Assembly: GCF_000308655.1 (NCBI RefSeq)
Contig: NZ_BAGC01000035.1
Location: forward strand, 248,001-312,000
Reading direction: 5' to 3'
Length of the DNA stretch: 64,000 nt
DNA from: Nocardia niigatensis NBRC 100131
GTDB lineage: Bacteria > Actinomycetota > Actinomycetes > Mycobacteriales > Mycobacteriaceae
In this document: positions 54,678 to 63,597 of the stretch, one piece after another
Position numbering within the stretch: the first letter of the stretch is position 1
Layout of the letters: each line of letters opens with the position of its first letter
Program-made: the position numbers and the translations under genes
The notes under the pieces: model-generated
The model's database searches: none
Told to the model about the DNA's origin: nothing
Seen by the model: the letters and a program-made list of their open reading frames with translations, nothing else

Positions 54678-56399
54678 TCACAAATGCTGCGCCCGGCGCC
54701 GAATCAGCACTGCCGCAGTGGCAGCCGCGGCCAGAATACACAAGATTACCTCGGGCGCGGTGCCCAATCGGGTGGCAAATGTCGTGTCGTTGCGCAGCGG
54801 CAACCTCGCCACCAGCGCCGCCGGTTCGAACTGCGGGGTTTGCTGGCGGATCACGCCATCGGCGGTGATCATGGCGCTGACACCGGTGGTCGCCGAGACC
54901 ACCACGGCGCGACCGTGTTCCACCGCGCGCACCCGCGACATGGCCAGCTGCTGATAGGTCATCTCACTGCGCCCGAAGGTGGCGTTGTTGGTCGGAACGG
55001 TGAGCAGCTGCGCGCCGGCGCGGACCGATTCCTCGAAGGCGCGGTCGAAGACCACCTCGTAGCAGGTGGCCACGCCGATGGCGATCGGGTCACCGCCGGT
55101 GACCGGCCGGACGTGTACCATGCCGTCGCCGGTGCCGGGCACGAAATAGCCTGCGCGGTCCGCGTATTCGGAGAAGTGCCGGAAGAAGTTCCGATAGGGC
55201 AGATATTCGCCGAAGGGCTGGATGATCTTCTTGTCGTGCCGCTCCCCTGGTCCGGCGTCGCCGTTCCAGACGATGACCGAGTTGGTGGTGGTGCGGTCGT
55301 CGTTCACCAGGACCGCGCCGACCAGGATGGGGGCCCTCACATCCTTGGACGCCTGCGAGATCTCCTGGGCAGCATCCTCGTTGCGCAGCGGATCGATATC
55401 GGAGGAGTTCTCCGGCCAGATCACCACGTCCGGCCGCGGCGCCCGGCCGGCCGCGATGTCGCGGGCCAGTTCCTCGGTGCGCTTGACGTGATTGTCGAGA
55501 ACCGCGCGGCGCTGGGCATTGAAGTCCAGGCCCAGGCGCGGCACGCTGCCCTGGATGGCGGCGACCGTGATCGGCCGGTTGCCGTCCTCCGGGCCGGGCA
55601 GCGCGGTCCGGAGGATCACTCCGGTGAGGGGAACTATAGCCACAAGCATTGCCGCAGCAACAATCCGGTTCCACGATGTGGGACGGATAGCCCCCCATCT
55701 GGGAGAATTCGAGGCGGTTCCGGACCCCTCCCCATTACCCTCCGCACCTGAGTCGAGGCGGCGCAGCAAACTCTTGGCGAGCCAGGCCAGGCCCGTCCCG
55801 GTGAGGGCCACCGCGAAGCTCACCAGGGGGGCGCCACCCACCATCGCGAACGGCAGATACCAGCCGTCGGCCTGCCCGAAAGCCAGTTTGCCCCAGGGGA
55901 ACCCGCCGAACGGGAAGCTGGCCCGCACCCACTCGGTCAGCGACCAGACCGTCGCCACCCACAGCGGCCAGCCGGGCAGCGTCGCCACCCACCGCGTCAG
56001 CATCCCGAACAGTCCCACGTACAGCGCGCAGACCGTCGAGAGCGCGATCCACGGCACCGGCCCGACATAGATGCCCGTCCAGGGCAGCAGCGGCAGGAAG
56101 AAGGCCAGTCCGGCCACGAACCCGAACCCGAATCCTCCACGCGCCCGGCGCGTTCCACGCACCGCCAGGGTGAGCACCGCGATGCCGACCGGGGCCAGAT
56201 ACCACAGCGTCCGCGGCGGGAAGCTCGCGTACAGCAGCAGTCCCGATGCCGCCGCCGCCAGCAGTCGCGTGAGTCTCGGGTGGGCTCGGATCCGGTCGGC
56301 GGCCAGCGCGAATCTCGTGCGCTTCACCCGGTCATCCCGCTGAGGCGTCGTGGAATCGGCTGTGGTGGTGGGGTTTTCGGGGCCGGGCTCAGGCTTCAT
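54678..56399 (-). CDS. lnt: Apolipoprotein N-acyltransferase
   Basis: A 573-residue membrane enzyme that N-acylates lipoproteins. The N-terminal ~220 residues form seven to eight helices (LLLYASFPPRTLWYLAPVGI, WTGIYVGPVPWIALSTVCAL, FPFGGFPWGKLAFGQADGWY). The nitrilase domain carries the catalytic Glu in VVIWPENSSDIDP, the Lys in HDKKIIQPFGEYLPYRNFF and the Cys in GVATCYEVVFDRAF. In M. tuberculosis this domain is fused to polyprenol-phosphate mannose synthase (Ppm1). Here it stands alone, and no synthase follows. The ATG at 56399 overlaps the amidohydrolase end by 11 bp, so the two are coupled. Confidence 0.94.
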   Translation of the reverse strand: MKPEPGPENPTTTADSTTPQRDDRVKRTRFALAADRIRAHPRLTRLLAAAASGLLLYASFPPRTLWYLAPVGIAVLTLAVRGTRRARGGFGFGFVAGLAFFLPLLPWTGIYVGPVPWIALSTVCALYVGLFGMLTRWVATLPGWPLWVATVWSLTEWVRASFPFGGFPWGKLAFGQADGWYLPFAMVGGAPLVSFAVALTGTGLAWLAKSLLRRLDSGAEGNGEGSGTASNSPRWGAIRPTSWNRIVAAAMLVAIVPLTGVILRTALPGPEDGNRPITVAAIQGSVPRLGLDFNAQRRAVLDNHVKRTEELARDIAAGRAPRPDVVIWPENSSDIDPLRNEDAAQEISQASKDVRAPILVGAVLVNDDRTTTNSVIVWNGDAGPGERHDKKIIQPFGEYLPYRNFFRHFSEYADRAGYFVPGTGDGMVHVRPVTGGDPIAIGVATCYEVVFDRAFEESVRAGAQLLTVPTNNATFGRSEMTYQQLAMSRVRAVEHGRAVVVSATTGVSAMITADGVIRQQTPQFEPAALVARLPLRNDTTFATRLGTAPEVILCILAAAATAAVLIRRRAQHL

Positions 56400-57984
56400 G
56401 AATGGTGACTCCGCGGTGCACGGTGCGCAGGCAGCGGGGCAGGGTGGCCTCCGGGGTCAGCGGCGGCAAGCCGGGGACACGGGAGCGCGGGTCGGTGGAC
56501 CAGCGCTGCACGGAGTCGGCGGCGGCCGCGACGACCAGCTCGCGGGCGTCCCAGATGGCATAGGAGGCAGGGGCTCCCGGGACGAGGGTGCCCGCGACGC
56601 CGTCGCGGACGCCGCCCGCACGCCAGGCGCCGCGGGTGGCGGCGGCGAAGGCGGCGCGCGGGGAGATCTGGTGGCCGGGGGTGCGGTGGTGGGCCGCGGC
56701 GCGCACGGCCGCCCACGGGTTCAGGGCGGTGACCGGGGCGTCGGAGCCCAGGGCGAGGGAGATGCCCGCGGCGGCCATGGCGGCGAACGGGTTGAGGGTG
56801 GCGGCGCGCTCGGCGCCCAGGCGGGTGGCGTACATGCCGTCCGGGCCGCCCCAGGCGGCGTCGAATCCCGGTTGGACGCTGGCGATCACGCCCCAGGCGG
56901 CGAGTTTCTCGATCTGCGCGCCGGTCATCATCTCGGCGTGTTCGAGGCGGTGCCCGCGGGAGGCGACGGCCGGGCCGCCGAGTTCGCCGACGACCCGCTC
57001 GAAGCCCGCGACGACCGCGTCCATGGCGGCATCGCCGATGACGTGGAAGCCGGTCTGGATGCCGGCCTGGGTGCACGCGAGCACGTGCGCGGCAATGGCA
57101 TCGGCGTCGAGGTAGGCGGCGCCGGTGGTGTCGCGATCGGCGTAGGGTTCGCGCAGCCAGGCGGTGTGCGAGCCGAGGGCCCCGTCGACGAACAGGTCGC
57201 CGCCGAGAGCCTGCACGCCGAGTTCCTCGACCAGGGTGCGGGCTTCGTCGGCGGTGCGCACGGCCTGTCCCCAGTAGGCGCGCACCTCGACGCCGTGCCC
57301 GAATTCGAGGAGTTCGCGGACGTCGTCGGCGCCGGAGATCTCGGGTCCCGCGCATTCGTGCACGGCCACAACACCGTTGGCGGCCGCCACGTCCAGCGCG
57401 ACCTGCCGGGCGGCATCGCGCCGCGCCCGGTCCAGCGCGCCCAGCGCGGCCCCGCGCACGCGATGGTGCGCGTCCGTGCGCAGCGGCTCACCGCGTGTGA
57501 ACCCGTTCGCCTCGGTGATCCCGGCCACCGCGTCGAGCAGCGCGGAGGAGGCCACCGCCGAATGTGCGTCCACGCGAGCCAGATACACCTGCCGTCCCGG
57601 CGCGGCGGCGTCGAGCTCCTCGCGCGCGGGCGGTCGTCCTTCGGCCCAGGTGGTCTCGTCCCAGCCCTCGCCGAGGATCACACCGTCCGGATGCGCCGCG
57701 GCGTACTCCCGCACCAGTTCCAGACATTCCGCGAGTGAACGGGCCTGCGCCAGATCGAGTCCCGTCAGCTTCAGCCCCAGCGCGGTCACGTGCACATGCG
57801 GGTCCACGAACCCGGGCGCCACGAACGCCCCGTCCAGCTCGATGATCTCCGCGTCCGGATGCAACGCCCGCCCAGGCTTGTCCAACCCCACCCACACCAC
57901 GGTTCCGTCACTGACGGCCATGGCCGTCGCGTCAGGATTGCTGGAGCTGTAGATACGACCACCGACAAGCAACTGGGTACTCAC
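56389..57984 (-). CDS. Metal-dependent amidohydrolase (YtcJ/NfdA-type)
   Basis: A 531-residue amidohydrolase of the YtcJ-like group. It reads LLVGGRIYSSSNPDATAMAV, the metal motif VAPGFVDPHVHVTALGLKL, ILGEGWDETTWAEGRPPARE and VYLARVDAHSAVASSALLD. VVAVHECAGPEISGADDVRE is next. TGFHVIGDAAMDAVVAGFER with HRLEHAEMM supplies further metal ligands, and the C-terminal SLALGSDAPVTALNPW holds the final Asp. Substrate unknown. The GTG at 57984 has GGAG 5 nt upstream. It overlaps lnt by 11 bp, suggesting one transcript. It lies between fxsA and lnt, as expected for this conserved neighbourhood. Confidence 0.9.
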   Translation of the reverse strand: MSTQLLVGGRIYSSSNPDATAMAVSDGTVVWVGLDKPGRALHPDAEIIELDGAFVAPGFVDPHVHVTALGLKLTGLDLAQARSLAECLELVREYAAAHPDGVILGEGWDETTWAEGRPPAREELDAAAPGRQVYLARVDAHSAVASSALLDAVAGITEANGFTRGEPLRTDAHHRVRGAALGALDRARRDAARQVALDVAAANGVVAVHECAGPEISGADDVRELLEFGHGVEVRAYWGQAVRTADEARTLVEELGVQALGGDLFVDGALGSHTAWLREPYADRDTTGAAYLDADAIAAHVLACTQAGIQTGFHVIGDAAMDAVVAGFERVVGELGGPAVASRGHRLEHAEMMTGAQIEKLAAWGVIASVQPGFDAAWGGPDGMYATRLGAERAATLNPFAAMAAAGISLALGSDAPVTALNPWAAVRAAAHHRTPGHQISPRAAFAAATRGAWRAGGVRDGVAGTLVPGAPASYAIWDARELVVAAAADSVQRWSTDPRSRVPGLPPLTPEATLPRCLRTVHRGVTIHEA

Positions 57985-58051
57985 GGGTCTCCAGTCTGCC
58001 CGACGCGCCTGCCACACCGACAACCGCACCGCACACGGCAACCACACACTC

Positions 58052-58073
58052 CGGTAGTACCCCAGTGTTACCG
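58052..58073 (+). promoter_or_regulatory. Candidate autoregulatory site of the toxin-antitoxin pair
   Basis: The inverted arms CGGTA and TACCG with a 12-bp spacer lie 8-29 bp upstream of the antitoxin ATG. Antitoxins usually repress their own promoter at such dyads. Confidence 0.3.
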
Positions 58074-58080
58074 TGGTGGG

Positions 58081-58284
58081 ATGAAGATCTCCGTTTCGCT
58101 CCCCGATGACCGCGTAACCGAGCTCATCAAGCAACAGCCGAACGTCTCCGATTTCCTCTATCGCGCCGCACGCCGCATGCTCGTGGCCGAGGAACTGGCC
58201 GCACTCACACCCGATTCCGAGGCCGACGCCTTCGCCGAGGCGTCCGAGGCGGCGTCGCTCGAGGCGTGGGCCGGCGATGAGTGA
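58081..58284 (+). CDS. MazE-like antitoxin (ribbon-helix-helix type)
   Basis: A 67-residue protein. The N-terminal MKISVSLPDDRVTELIKQQP is a ribbon-helix-helix/MazE-like DNA-binding strand and helix. An acidic, unstructured C-terminus (PDSEADAFAEASEAASLEAW) probably neutralises the toxin. The ATG at 58081 follows GGTGGG. It overlaps the toxin gene by 8 bp. Small size, acidic tail and partnership are characteristic of type II antitoxins. Confidence 0.85.
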   Translation: MKISVSLPDDRVTELIKQQPNVSDFLYRAARRMLVAEELAALTPDSEADAFAEASEAASLEAWAGDE

Positions 58285-58597
58285 CGTCCCCGCCATCCAG
58301 GGTGAGATCTGGAAGCTGCGCGGTGTCCACGACCTCGTGCACACCGTCGTCGTCCTCGACTCGGTGCCACACGTCGTCCGGGGCGGCCTCATCGCCGTGG
58401 CGATGGTGATCCCCGCCCGCGAGGTTCCCAATCCCCGTGCGCTGCTGACAGTTCCGATCGCCGACACCGACCAGGCCGTAGCCGTCTTCCGGCTCGGCAC
58501 GTTCAGCGCATCGCTGTTCCTCGAGAAGATCGGGATGCTCGACCCGGCAACCCTCGAGAACGTGCGCATGGCACTGCGCGCCCGATTCGATCTCTAG
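58277..58597 (+). CDS. MazF/PemK-family endoribonuclease toxin
   Basis: A 106-residue PemK-like toxin. It begins with IQGEIWKLRGVHDLVHTVVV, where the GEIW pattern matches the MazF N-terminus, then VPHVVRGGLIAVAMVIPARE, RALLTVPIADTDQAVAVFRL and MLDPATLENVRMALRARFDL. MazF toxins cleave mRNA at short motifs. The usual Arg/Thr catalytic pair is plausible but cannot be confirmed by eye. The ATG at 58277 overlaps the antitoxin by 8 bp, giving coupled expression. Confidence 0.8.
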   Translation: MSDVPAIQGEIWKLRGVHDLVHTVVVLDSVPHVVRGGLIAVAMVIPAREVPNPRALLTVPIADTDQAVAVFRLGTFSASLFLEKIGMLDPATLENVRMALRARFDL

Positions 58598-59011
58598 TCA
58601 CTCGGCGCCGAACCGCCGCCGGCGATCGCGGATTTGCCGCCACCACACCCCACCGCTACAGCCCACAGCTGCTCGCCATACGAACCAACGGTTCGCGGAA
58701 TCCGCAATTCTTCAGGCCGGCTTCGTCGACGCCCTCGACCGTGGTGACATCGAGGCCACGGCGTGCGCTGATGCCGCGACAACCCCGCCGAGGCGGCGGC
58801 CGGTACTGCCGCAGCCGTCCACCCGTGCAGCTCGAGGCCATGCTGGCCGGCTGACCCAGGTCCACTTACTGAGACGGCGATGACCGGCGACCGGCCGCAT
58901 CGGTGTGGCGCATGCCGGACATCGCCGCCCGGGCCGACCGGCCCGAGCTGACCGAGATCCTGCGCCCGGGGTCCACCATCACCGAACCGTCCTGCTGGTC
59001 GAGAACGTGAT
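58598..59011 (+). other. Stretch without an intact gene; decayed coding fragments
   Basis: No intact gene is seen. One plus frame reads RFAESAILQAGFVDALDRGD and then IEATACADAA before becoming Arg/Pro-rich; another, further on, reads MPDIAARADRPELTEILRPG and ends at 59007-59009. Both have high third-position GC but no full domain. They may be remnants of a gene eroded beside the toxin-antitoxin pair. Confidence 0.3.
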
Positions 59012-59057
59012 CACCCCGGTGCGCGAGCGGCTCTGCGGCCGCTCGCGCACCGGGGTG
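59012..59057 (-). terminator. fxsA terminator
   Basis: A perfect 19-bp stem (arms 59012-59030 and 59039-59057, starting CACCCCGGTGCGCGAGCGG) with an 8-nt loop lies 16 bp after the fxsA stop. It is the longest hairpin in the window. Confidence 0.85.
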
Positions 59058-59072
59058 AAGTCGGCGGTGGGG

Positions 59073-59567
59073 TCAGCGGGGGTCGATCATCTTGTAGCCG
59101 TTGCCCTGGCCGTCGTCGTAGTACTCGGTGACGACGGTGGCGTCGATGACCTCGCCGTCGGGGTCTATGACGACATTGCGGTAGCCGTAGGGGCCGACGG
59201 CGGTGGCGACGCGGCTCAGGCGGCGGGCGGCGAAGGCAGCCACGATCGGGCGGAACAGGAAGCGGGTGAAGGGCAGCAGGGCCAGCAGGCCCAGGGCGGT
59301 GGTGAGCAGGCCGGGGACGAACATGAGGACCGCGCCGACCGCGACCAGCGCGCCGTCGGCGACGGCGGTAGTGGGTTCGAGCTCACCGCGAGCCGCGCGG
59401 CGGAAGCCCTGGAACACGCGGCGGCCCTGCGAGCGCACCAGCACCAAACCCACGGCCGAGCCCGCGAGCAGCAGCAGGATGGTGGGGAACACGCCGATGA
59501 AGTGGCCGACCACGACGAGGGTGGCGATCTCGGCGACGAAGTACGCGAGGAACAGCATGGCAGGCAT
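59073..59567 (-). CDS. fxsA: FxsA-family membrane protein
   Basis: A 164-residue inner-membrane protein. It has helices LFLAYFVAEIATLVVVGHFI, FPTILLLLAGSAVGLVLVRS and GALVAVGAVLMFVPGLLTTA, with the FxsA core QGRRVFQGFRRAARGELEPT. A soluble C-terminal tail ends GQGNGYKMIDPR. FxsA suppresses phage exclusion in E. coli when overproduced; its normal role is unclear. fxsA lies near lnt/ppm1 and rbpA in mycobacteria, so this gene marks the far side of the conserved neighbourhood. The ATG at 59567 is clear. Confidence 0.92.
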   Translation of the reverse strand: MPAMLFLAYFVAEIATLVVVGHFIGVFPTILLLLAGSAVGLVLVRSQGRRVFQGFRRAARGELEPTTAVADGALVAVGAVLMFVPGLLTTALGLLALLPFTRFLFRPIVAAFAARRLSRVATAVGPYGYRNVVIDPDGEVIDATVVTEYYDDGQGNGYKMIDPR

Positions 59568-59639
59568 CGGGCGATCCTTTCGATCGATCTACCCGTGCAA
59601 CGCGCGACGGCCCGGATTTTCTCCCGGATGCGTCACCGG

Positions 59640-60317
59640 TCACATCGGCTCGGCGCTGCCCGGTCGCACCAGCCCGGTCTCGTAGGCCAGCACCACGGCC
59701 TGAACCCGGTCGCGCAGGCCGAGTTTGGTGAGCACGCGGCCGACATGGGTCTTCACGGTCGCCTCGGACAGGAACAGCACGCCCGCGATCTCGGCATTGG
59801 AGCGGCCGGCGGCGATGTGTTCGAGGACCTCGCGTTCGCGGGCGGTGAGCACCTCGAGGACGCCGGGGTCGCGCCCGGCGGCCGGATCCTCGGCGATGAG
59901 GCGATCCAGCAGCCGCTTGGTCACCTTGGGCGAGACCACCGCGTCCCCCGCGGCGACACTGCGGATCGCGGAGATCAGATCCTCGGGCGGGGTGTCCTTG
60001 AGCAGGAAGCCGCTGGCCCCGGCCCGCAGCGCGCCGAGCGCGTGCTCGTCCAGGTCGAAGGTGGTCATCACCAGAACCCGGCTGCCGCACCCGGATTCGA
60101 TGATCCGCGCGGTCGCGGTCACGCCGTCGGTGACCGGCATCCGCACATCCATCAGCACCACATCGGGCCGCAGCTCCCCCGCCCGCGCGATCGCGGTCGC
60201 CCCGTTGTCGGCCTCCCCGACCACCTCGAGGTCCGGGTGGGCACCGAGCACCATCCGCAGTCCGGCCCGCATGAGCTCCTGGTCATCGACGACGAGAACG
60301 GTGATCGGCACCCCCAC
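59640..60317 (-). CDS. NarL/LuxR-family response regulator
   Basis: A 225-residue response regulator. The receiver has the phosphoacceptor Asp in DVVLMDVRMPVTDGVTA, Thr in LVMTTFDLDEHAL and Lys in SGFLLKDTPPEDLISAI. The LuxR helix-turn-helix is LTAREREVLEHIAAGRSNAE followed by IAGVLFLSEATVKTHVGRVL. The start at 60317 (GTG) gives VGVPITVLVVDDQ; a GTG two codons later is also possible. The partner kinase lies upstream, separated by 153 bp without another feature. Confidence 0.93.
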   Translation of the reverse strand: MGVPITVLVVDDQELMRAGLRMVLGAHPDLEVVGEADNGATAIARAGELRPDVVLMDVRMPVTDGVTATARIIESGCGSRVLVMTTFDLDEHALGALRAGASGFLLKDTPPEDLISAIRSVAAGDAVVSPKVTKRLLDRLIAEDPAAGRDPGVLEVLTAREREVLEHIAAGRSNAEIAGVLFLSEATVKTHVGRVLTKLGLRDRVQAVVLAYETGLVRPGSAEPM

Positions 60318-60470
60318 AACCTAATGGGCGCTGTCGGCGGAGCCGTCCTCAGCCCAGCGCATGACCGGAGCGAATGCGGAGGGGTACCGCCTATCCGGCC
60401 GGCCGCTGCGCCGGTGCGCGCGGGCCGGGGCCGATCGCGGAACGCTCTGGTCGTCGCAGGTCGGAGGCGG

Positions 60471-61703
60471 TCAGTCGGGGGTGTCGCGGTCGAGGGGGAT
60501 GGTGGCGCGGACGGTCCAGCCGCCGTGCGGGTTTCGGCCCGCGGTGAGGGTGCCGCCCAGGACAGCGATGCGTTCGCGCATGCCGACCAGGCCGAGGCCG
60601 CTGCCGGGGATGCGGGCCGGGGACGGGACTGCGGTGAGTGTGGTTGGGGTGCTGGAGGATCCGCAGCCACCGGTGGCGGGGCCCGGATCGAGGGGTGTGC
60701 CGCCGGAGTCGGTGATGTCGAGCAGGACGTCGGATTCGCGGCGGGTGACGTGGACCTCGGCGTGCGGGTCGGGGCCGGCGTGGCGCAGGGTGTTGGTGAG
60801 CGACTCCTGGACGATGCGGTGGATGCCGAGGCTGACTTCGGTTGTGACGGAATCGAGTTCGCCGCGCAGTTCGAGGGTGACGTCCAGACCGGCGCTGCGC
60901 ATCATGTCGACGACCTTGGCGATGCCGGCGGTGCCGTGCTGCGGAAGTTGTTCGGGCGCATGCTCGGTGCGCAGTAGTTCGACGGTGCGGCGCAGTTCGC
61001 GCAGGGCGTCGCGGCCGGTTCCGGCGATGGTGGACAGCGCCTGCTCGGCGGTGTCGGGATCCTGACGCAGGGCGTAGCGGGCGCCGTCTGCCTGCACGAT
61101 GATGACGCTGACCGCGTGCGCGACCACATCGTGCAGTTCGCGGGCGATGCGGGTGCGTTCGGCGGCGACGGCGTCGTGGGCGCGGCGTTCGCGGTCATAG
61201 TCGGCGACGGCGAGGCGCGCGGCGACCTCGGCATCGTAGGCGTGGCGGGCGCCGACGAATTCGGCCAGCGTCCAGCACAGCGCGTAGTAGAGGGCGGTGA
61301 AGGCGATGTCGGTACCCGAGGGTTTGCCGATGGTGGCGGCCGAGATGAGGCTGTCGACCAGCAAGATGCTCAGGTAGATGAGCCCTTGGCGGCGGCCGAC
61401 ATACGCGACCAGGGTGTAGAGCATGATGCCGAGCCCGAGCAGCGCCGGGTGCACCGAGGTGTCGCCGACCGCGCCGTGCACGAGCGAGGCCGCGATGGAC
61501 AGCAGCACCACCGCGATGGCCGCGGCGCGGGTATGGGTGCGGCGGAACACGATCGGCAGCGGCAGCAGCACACTGAAGACCAGGTAGGTCGGCTTGTACT
61601 GACTGTTGCTCAGGGCGAACACATCGATGGTGAGCAGCAGCAGCGCCACCATGGAATCGGTGATCAGCGGTTTGCCGCGCAGCCACAAACTGAACCGGCG
61701 CAC
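60471..61703 (-). CDS. HisKA_3 (NarL-partner) sensor histidine kinase
   Basis: A 410-residue membrane kinase. Four to six hydrophobic helices occupy residues ~15-150 (DSMVALLLLTIDVFALS, YLVFSVLLPLPIVFRR, GIMLYTLVAYVGRRQGL, FTALYYALCWTLAEFVG), forming a membrane sensor. The dimerisation domain has the H-box RTRIARELHDVVAHAVSVII. The ATPase shows IHRIVQESLTNTLRHAGPDP and the G-box GSGLGLVGMRERIAVLGG, with a low-complexity insertion (GGCGSSSTPTTLTAVPSPA) just before it. It is the likely partner of the adjacent response regulator. Signal unknown. Confidence 0.93.
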   Translation of the reverse strand: MRRFSLWLRGKPLITDSMVALLLLTIDVFALSNSQYKPTYLVFSVLLPLPIVFRRTHTRAAAIAVVLLSIAASLVHGAVGDTSVHPALLGLGIMLYTLVAYVGRRQGLIYLSILLVDSLISAATIGKPSGTDIAFTALYYALCWTLAEFVGARHAYDAEVAARLAVADYDRERRAHDAVAAERTRIARELHDVVAHAVSVIIVQADGARYALRQDPDTAEQALSTIAGTGRDALRELRRTVELLRTEHAPEQLPQHGTAGIAKVVDMMRSAGLDVTLELRGELDSVTTEVSLGIHRIVQESLTNTLRHAGPDPHAEVHVTRRESDVLLDITDSGGTPLDPGPATGGCGSSSTPTTLTAVPSPARIPGSGLGLVGMRERIAVLGGTLTAGRNPHGGWTVRATIPLDRDTPD

Positions 61704-61802
61704 CCGTCCACCCTACGGTTGCGCTGGAAGTTGCCTCGGGTCGGCGCGCCCCCGCCACTCAACCGTTTGATCTTGCCGCGGGCTTTCTGGTTGGGTCGCC
61801 CT

Positions 61803-62570
61803 GTGAGCCTTGCGGACTGGGCGGTCTTACTGACCGCGGCGACGGCGGCCGGATGGGTCGATGCGGTGGTCGGCGGCGGCGGATTGATCGTGTTGCCCAC
61901 CCTGTTCGTGGTGCTGCCCGGCCTGGCCCCGCAGACGGCCCTGGGCACCAACAAGATCGCCGCTTTCTCCGGCACCAGCGCCGCCGTCCTCACCTTCGCC
62001 CGCCGGGTGCCGATGCGCTGGCGGGTCCTGATCCCGGGCGCGGTCATCGCCGCGATCGCGGCGGCGTGCGGATCCGCGGCGGTGGCGCTGATCGACAAGA
62101 AGTACTTCATCCCGATCGTGATGGTGGTGCTCGTGGGCGTGGCGATCTTCGTCACCCTGCACCCCTCGGTGGGCGTCACCATGGCCACCCATCCCCCGAC
62201 CCGCCGCAAGACGATCCTGGTGGTCGCCCTGGCCGCGGGCCTGATCGGGCTCTACGACGGCCTGCTCGGCCCCGGCACCGGGACGTTCCTGATCATCACC
62301 TTCGCCACCCTGCTCGGCACCGAGTTCGTGCGCGCGGCCGCCATGGCGAAGGTGATCAACTGCGGGTCCAACCTGGGCTCGCTGCTGTTCCTGGCGAGCA
62401 CCGGTCACGTGCTGTGGGCGCTGGGTCTGTCCATGGCGGTGGCGAATGTGGCCGGGTCCGTGGTCGGTTCGCGCATGGCGCTGGCCAAGGGCGCGGGTTT
62501 CGTCCGCGTCGTGCTGCTGGTGGTGGTCGTCGCCATGGTGATCCGGCTGGGCTGGCAGCAGTTCGGCTGA
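61803..62570 (+). CDS. TauE/SafE-family transporter
   Basis: A 255-residue membrane protein with seven to eight helices. The paired TauE motifs are AGWVDAVVGGGGLIVLPTLF with LGTNKIAAFSGTSAAVLTFA in the first half, and LIGLYDGLLGPGTGTFLIIT with AKVINCGSNLGSLLFLAS in the second. Members export sulfite, sulfoacetate or related organosulfur anions; specificity is not predictable. The GTG at 61803 begins the first helix. It diverges from the histidine kinase and converges on the TetR gene with 15 bp between. Confidence 0.9.
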   Translation: MSLADWAVLLTAATAAGWVDAVVGGGGLIVLPTLFVVLPGLAPQTALGTNKIAAFSGTSAAVLTFARRVPMRWRVLIPGAVIAAIAAACGSAAVALIDKKYFIPIVMVVLVGVAIFVTLHPSVGVTMATHPPTRRKTILVVALAAGLIGLYDGLLGPGTGTFLIITFATLLGTEFVRAAAMAKVINCGSNLGSLLFLASTGHVLWALGLSMAVANVAGSVVGSRMALAKGAGFVRVVLLVVVVAMVIRLGWQQFG

Positions 62571-62585
62571 GCCGGGTCACCACGG

Positions 62586-63410
62586 TCAGACGCGTGCGTC
62601 CTCGCTGGAGCGGTGACCGCCGGGCAGCGAGCGCGGGGCACCGCCGTCGAAGGCGGAGCGCTGCAAGGATTCCGGGCCCAGCCGGTGCACGGCGGCCATC
62701 GGGCGGAAGGCGTCGGAATCCTGGCGTGTTGGCCCCTCGACCGGCAACGCCGTTTGTTCCCCGGGTAATTCGCGCGGGGCGGCGGGCTCGGGCTGGGTCA
62801 GCCACGGCGCCAGCACCTTCGAGGTCGTCTCCTGGATCTTGCGTTGCAGCGCTTCGCCGTCCTCCAGGCCGGGCCGCTGGAACAGCACGGTGAGCGCGCC
62901 GGACACGGCCCCGACCACCGCGCCGACCAGGGCGGCCGCGCCGACGTCGTCGAGTTCGTCGGGGAAGGCGGCCCGCAACTGGCGCGCGATCTCCTGCTGG
63001 GAGGCGAGCTGGGCGTAGGCGGCACGGCCCGATACGGCGGGTACGGTGCGCGAGACCTGTGCGCGCAGTACGGCGATGCGGGCGGCGAGGGTGTCGCCGA
63101 GGTGGTCGCCGGGATTGTCACCGGCGGCGCGCAGGGCGCGCAGCAGTACCTCGACGGGGCGTTCCCCGGCCCGGCGGGTGGCGATGGCGCGCACGGCGGC
63201 CTGCACCCGTTCGTCCGGCTCGGGGAACAACAGTTCCTCTTTACTGGCGAAGTAGTTGAAGAACGTCCGGGTGCCGACTTCGGCGGCGGCGGCGATATCG
63301 GCGACGGTGGTCGCCTCATAACCTCGGCTCTCGAACTGTTCTACGGCGGCTTCGAGCAGGGCTCGGCGGGTGCGTTCCCGTTTGCGATCGCGGAGTGCGG
63401 ATGGCGGCAC
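62586..63410 (-). CDS. TetR-family regulator with long C-terminal tail
   Basis: A 274-residue TetR-family protein. The DNA-binding domain is RKRERTRRALLEAAVEQFES, then RGYEATTVADIAAAAEVGTR and TFFNYFASKEELLF, which is strongly conserved in the ActR/AcrR class. The ligand domain runs to about residue 205. The final ~70 residues are Pro/Arg/Gln-rich and unlike typical TetR ends; they may be disordered. The GTG at 63410 is the only reasonable start. It diverges from the TldD-type gene with 187 bp between. Confidence 0.88.
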   Translation of the reverse strand: MPPSALRDRKRERTRRALLEAAVEQFESRGYEATTVADIAAAAEVGTRTFFNYFASKEELLFPEPDERVQAAVRAIATRRAGERPVEVLLRALRAAGDNPGDHLGDTLAARIAVLRAQVSRTVPAVSGRAAYAQLASQQEIARQLRAAFPDELDDVGAAALVGAVVGAVSGALTVLFQRPGLEDGEALQRKIQETTSKVLAPWLTQPEPAAPRELPGEQTALPVEGPTRQDSDAFRPMAAVHRLGPESLQRSAFDGGAPRSLPGGHRSSEDARV

Positions 63411-63597
63411 GCGGGCAGACAGTACGGCATCCGATCAGCAAAACGTGGCATGTCCAGCTGTCGTGCGCGGCGTTTCAGTATGTGTCGTTGCGCACCTCGC
63501 GCATTGTTGCAGCGTATGCATGTTTGCGGGGTGCGAATTTCGGCCGGGGTGCGTCGATTGTTGAACGCCCGGCGTGTCGGCCTCTAGCGTGGTGCGG

